Below are positions 63,307-64,000 of a DNA stretch of 64,000 nt, piece after piece. Within the stretch, counting starts at the first letter, position 1; every line of letters begins with the position of its first letter. The notes below the pieces were generated by a model. It made no database searches, was not told the origin of the DNA, and was given only the letters and a program-made list of their open reading frames with translations. Both the position numbers and the translations under genes were made by a program. Source of the DNA: Typhlomys cinereus (taxonomy: Eukaryota > Chordata > Mammalia > Rodentia > Platacanthomyidae); assembly GCA_023101885.1 (NCBI GenBank), contig JALPQD010000632.1, positions 212,637 through 276,636 on the forward strand, in the 5' to 3' direction.

Positions 63307-64000
63307 TATAGACATCAGATTGGCTGGCACTACCTCTGCACAGGGCCCCAACAGATGGAGAATGATCCAACAATTTGTTTCTCTCCCCATATAATGGTTT
63401 CACAATGGAGAAGTGAGGGATGTCATTATATGTGCATACAAATGGGTCCTATGGTTCTACGTCTAGGAGCACACACTGAACCACATGCCTTCTGAGTATT
63501 GCTACCTTCCAAAGCCACCAATAGACTAGACTACAGCTCACTGGCAGAATGGATCAAGTTATCCTACCTATGCTAAGGCCATTCTGAGACAAAACTAACA
63601 GTGACACAATGCATCCATATCAGTCCTTCTATTGTATTTTCTTTCATTAGAGTGGACCAACACGGGTTTGCTTTGAGGCCCCTGAGTGGAATGTGTGATG
63701 TTATCACCCTTACATGTGAAATAGAAAAGACAGCTGCAATGAAGTTAGAAAAGAGATGCATGGAAACCAGTCTACATCTAAGGTTGGGGCAACACTTTAA
63801 AGCCTGAGCTATGCCATTTTTTTTTGTAAATAAATGAAAATGAAACTTCATTTGAATTTCATAATTACCTACTACTGGTGTGATTTAGAAGCAGCTGGTA
63901 GGTCAATCTGGTGCACCGTTTACACATTTTAGTACTGAGAAAAACATAATGCTAGATATGCCACTGTCAAATTTTTCAAATAGCATTAACTACACACACA

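Larger units (their letters stand above)
29301..64000 (-). other. DMD: DMD intron 62 upstream of the Dp71 promoter (partial)
   Basis: No exon was recognised here, and exon 62 (expected to encode the NKVPYYIN part of WW) was not seen. The interval is rich in interspersed repeats, listed separately. Stretches such as 30160 to 31400, 31480 to 33000, 34000 to 36000, 42320 to 44250, 48380 to 49540, 54990 to 55550 and 63310 to 64000 hold nothing I can name. Confidence 0.85.

Noticed and set aside
29301..64000. DMD exon 62
   Set aside because: The expected NKVPYYIN-encoding sequence was not found. It should lie beyond the high-coordinate edge.

Overview
This is a mammalian nuclear window, almost entirely intronic. 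It can be placed from two short coding exons on the minus strand. Positions 29023 to 29004 read ATG AGG GAA CAG CTC AAA GG before a GTAAGT donor, which encodes MREQLKG, the unique N-terminus of the dystrophin isoform Dp71. Positions 23335 to 23274 are a 62-base exon encoding [20 protein letters not shown], which is dystrophin (DMD) exon 63. The window is therefore the distal part of DMD, on the minus strand and by inference X-linked. The repeats point to a rodent: B1-like, ID-like and B4-like SINEs, rodent hAT elements that resemble URR1, and a young GC-rich B2-superfamily SINE with perfect target-site duplications. That SINE is not the mouse or rat B2 consensus, so a dipodoid (jerboa-like) or other non-murid rodent is a guess, not a demonstration.

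Layout, in the direction of DMD transcription (high to low coordinates): 64000 to about 29300 is the upstream part of DMD intron 62. About 29300 to 28550 is a CpG island holding the internal Dp71 promoter, 5' UTR and first exon (ATG at 29023, donor at 29003). 29002 to 23336 is the 5.7 kb Dp71 first intron, which is also the last part of intron 62. 23335 to 23274 is exon 63, and 23273 to 1 is intron 63. I did not see exon 62 or exon 64, so both should lie outside the window.

How the parts work together: full-length dystrophin splices exon 62 to exon 63 and so completes the WW domain. Dp71 starts inside intron 62 and splices its seven-residue exon into the same exon 63 acceptor in the same phase. 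It therefore keeps only the second half of WW, followed by the EF-hand, ZZ and C-terminal parts encoded downstream. The rest is repeat-rich intron: L1 3' ends, L1M, MIR and MER5-like fossils, several URR1-like DNA elements, about twenty tRNA-derived SINEs and many CA, GA and TA microsatellites. No second gene, RNA gene or novel system was found. The most unusual local structures are a decoy splice acceptor 44 bases upstream of exon 63, an imperfect 38-base direct repeat in the Dp71 intron, a small minisatellite near 20.3 kb and a CA/TG inverted pair near 37.5 kb.
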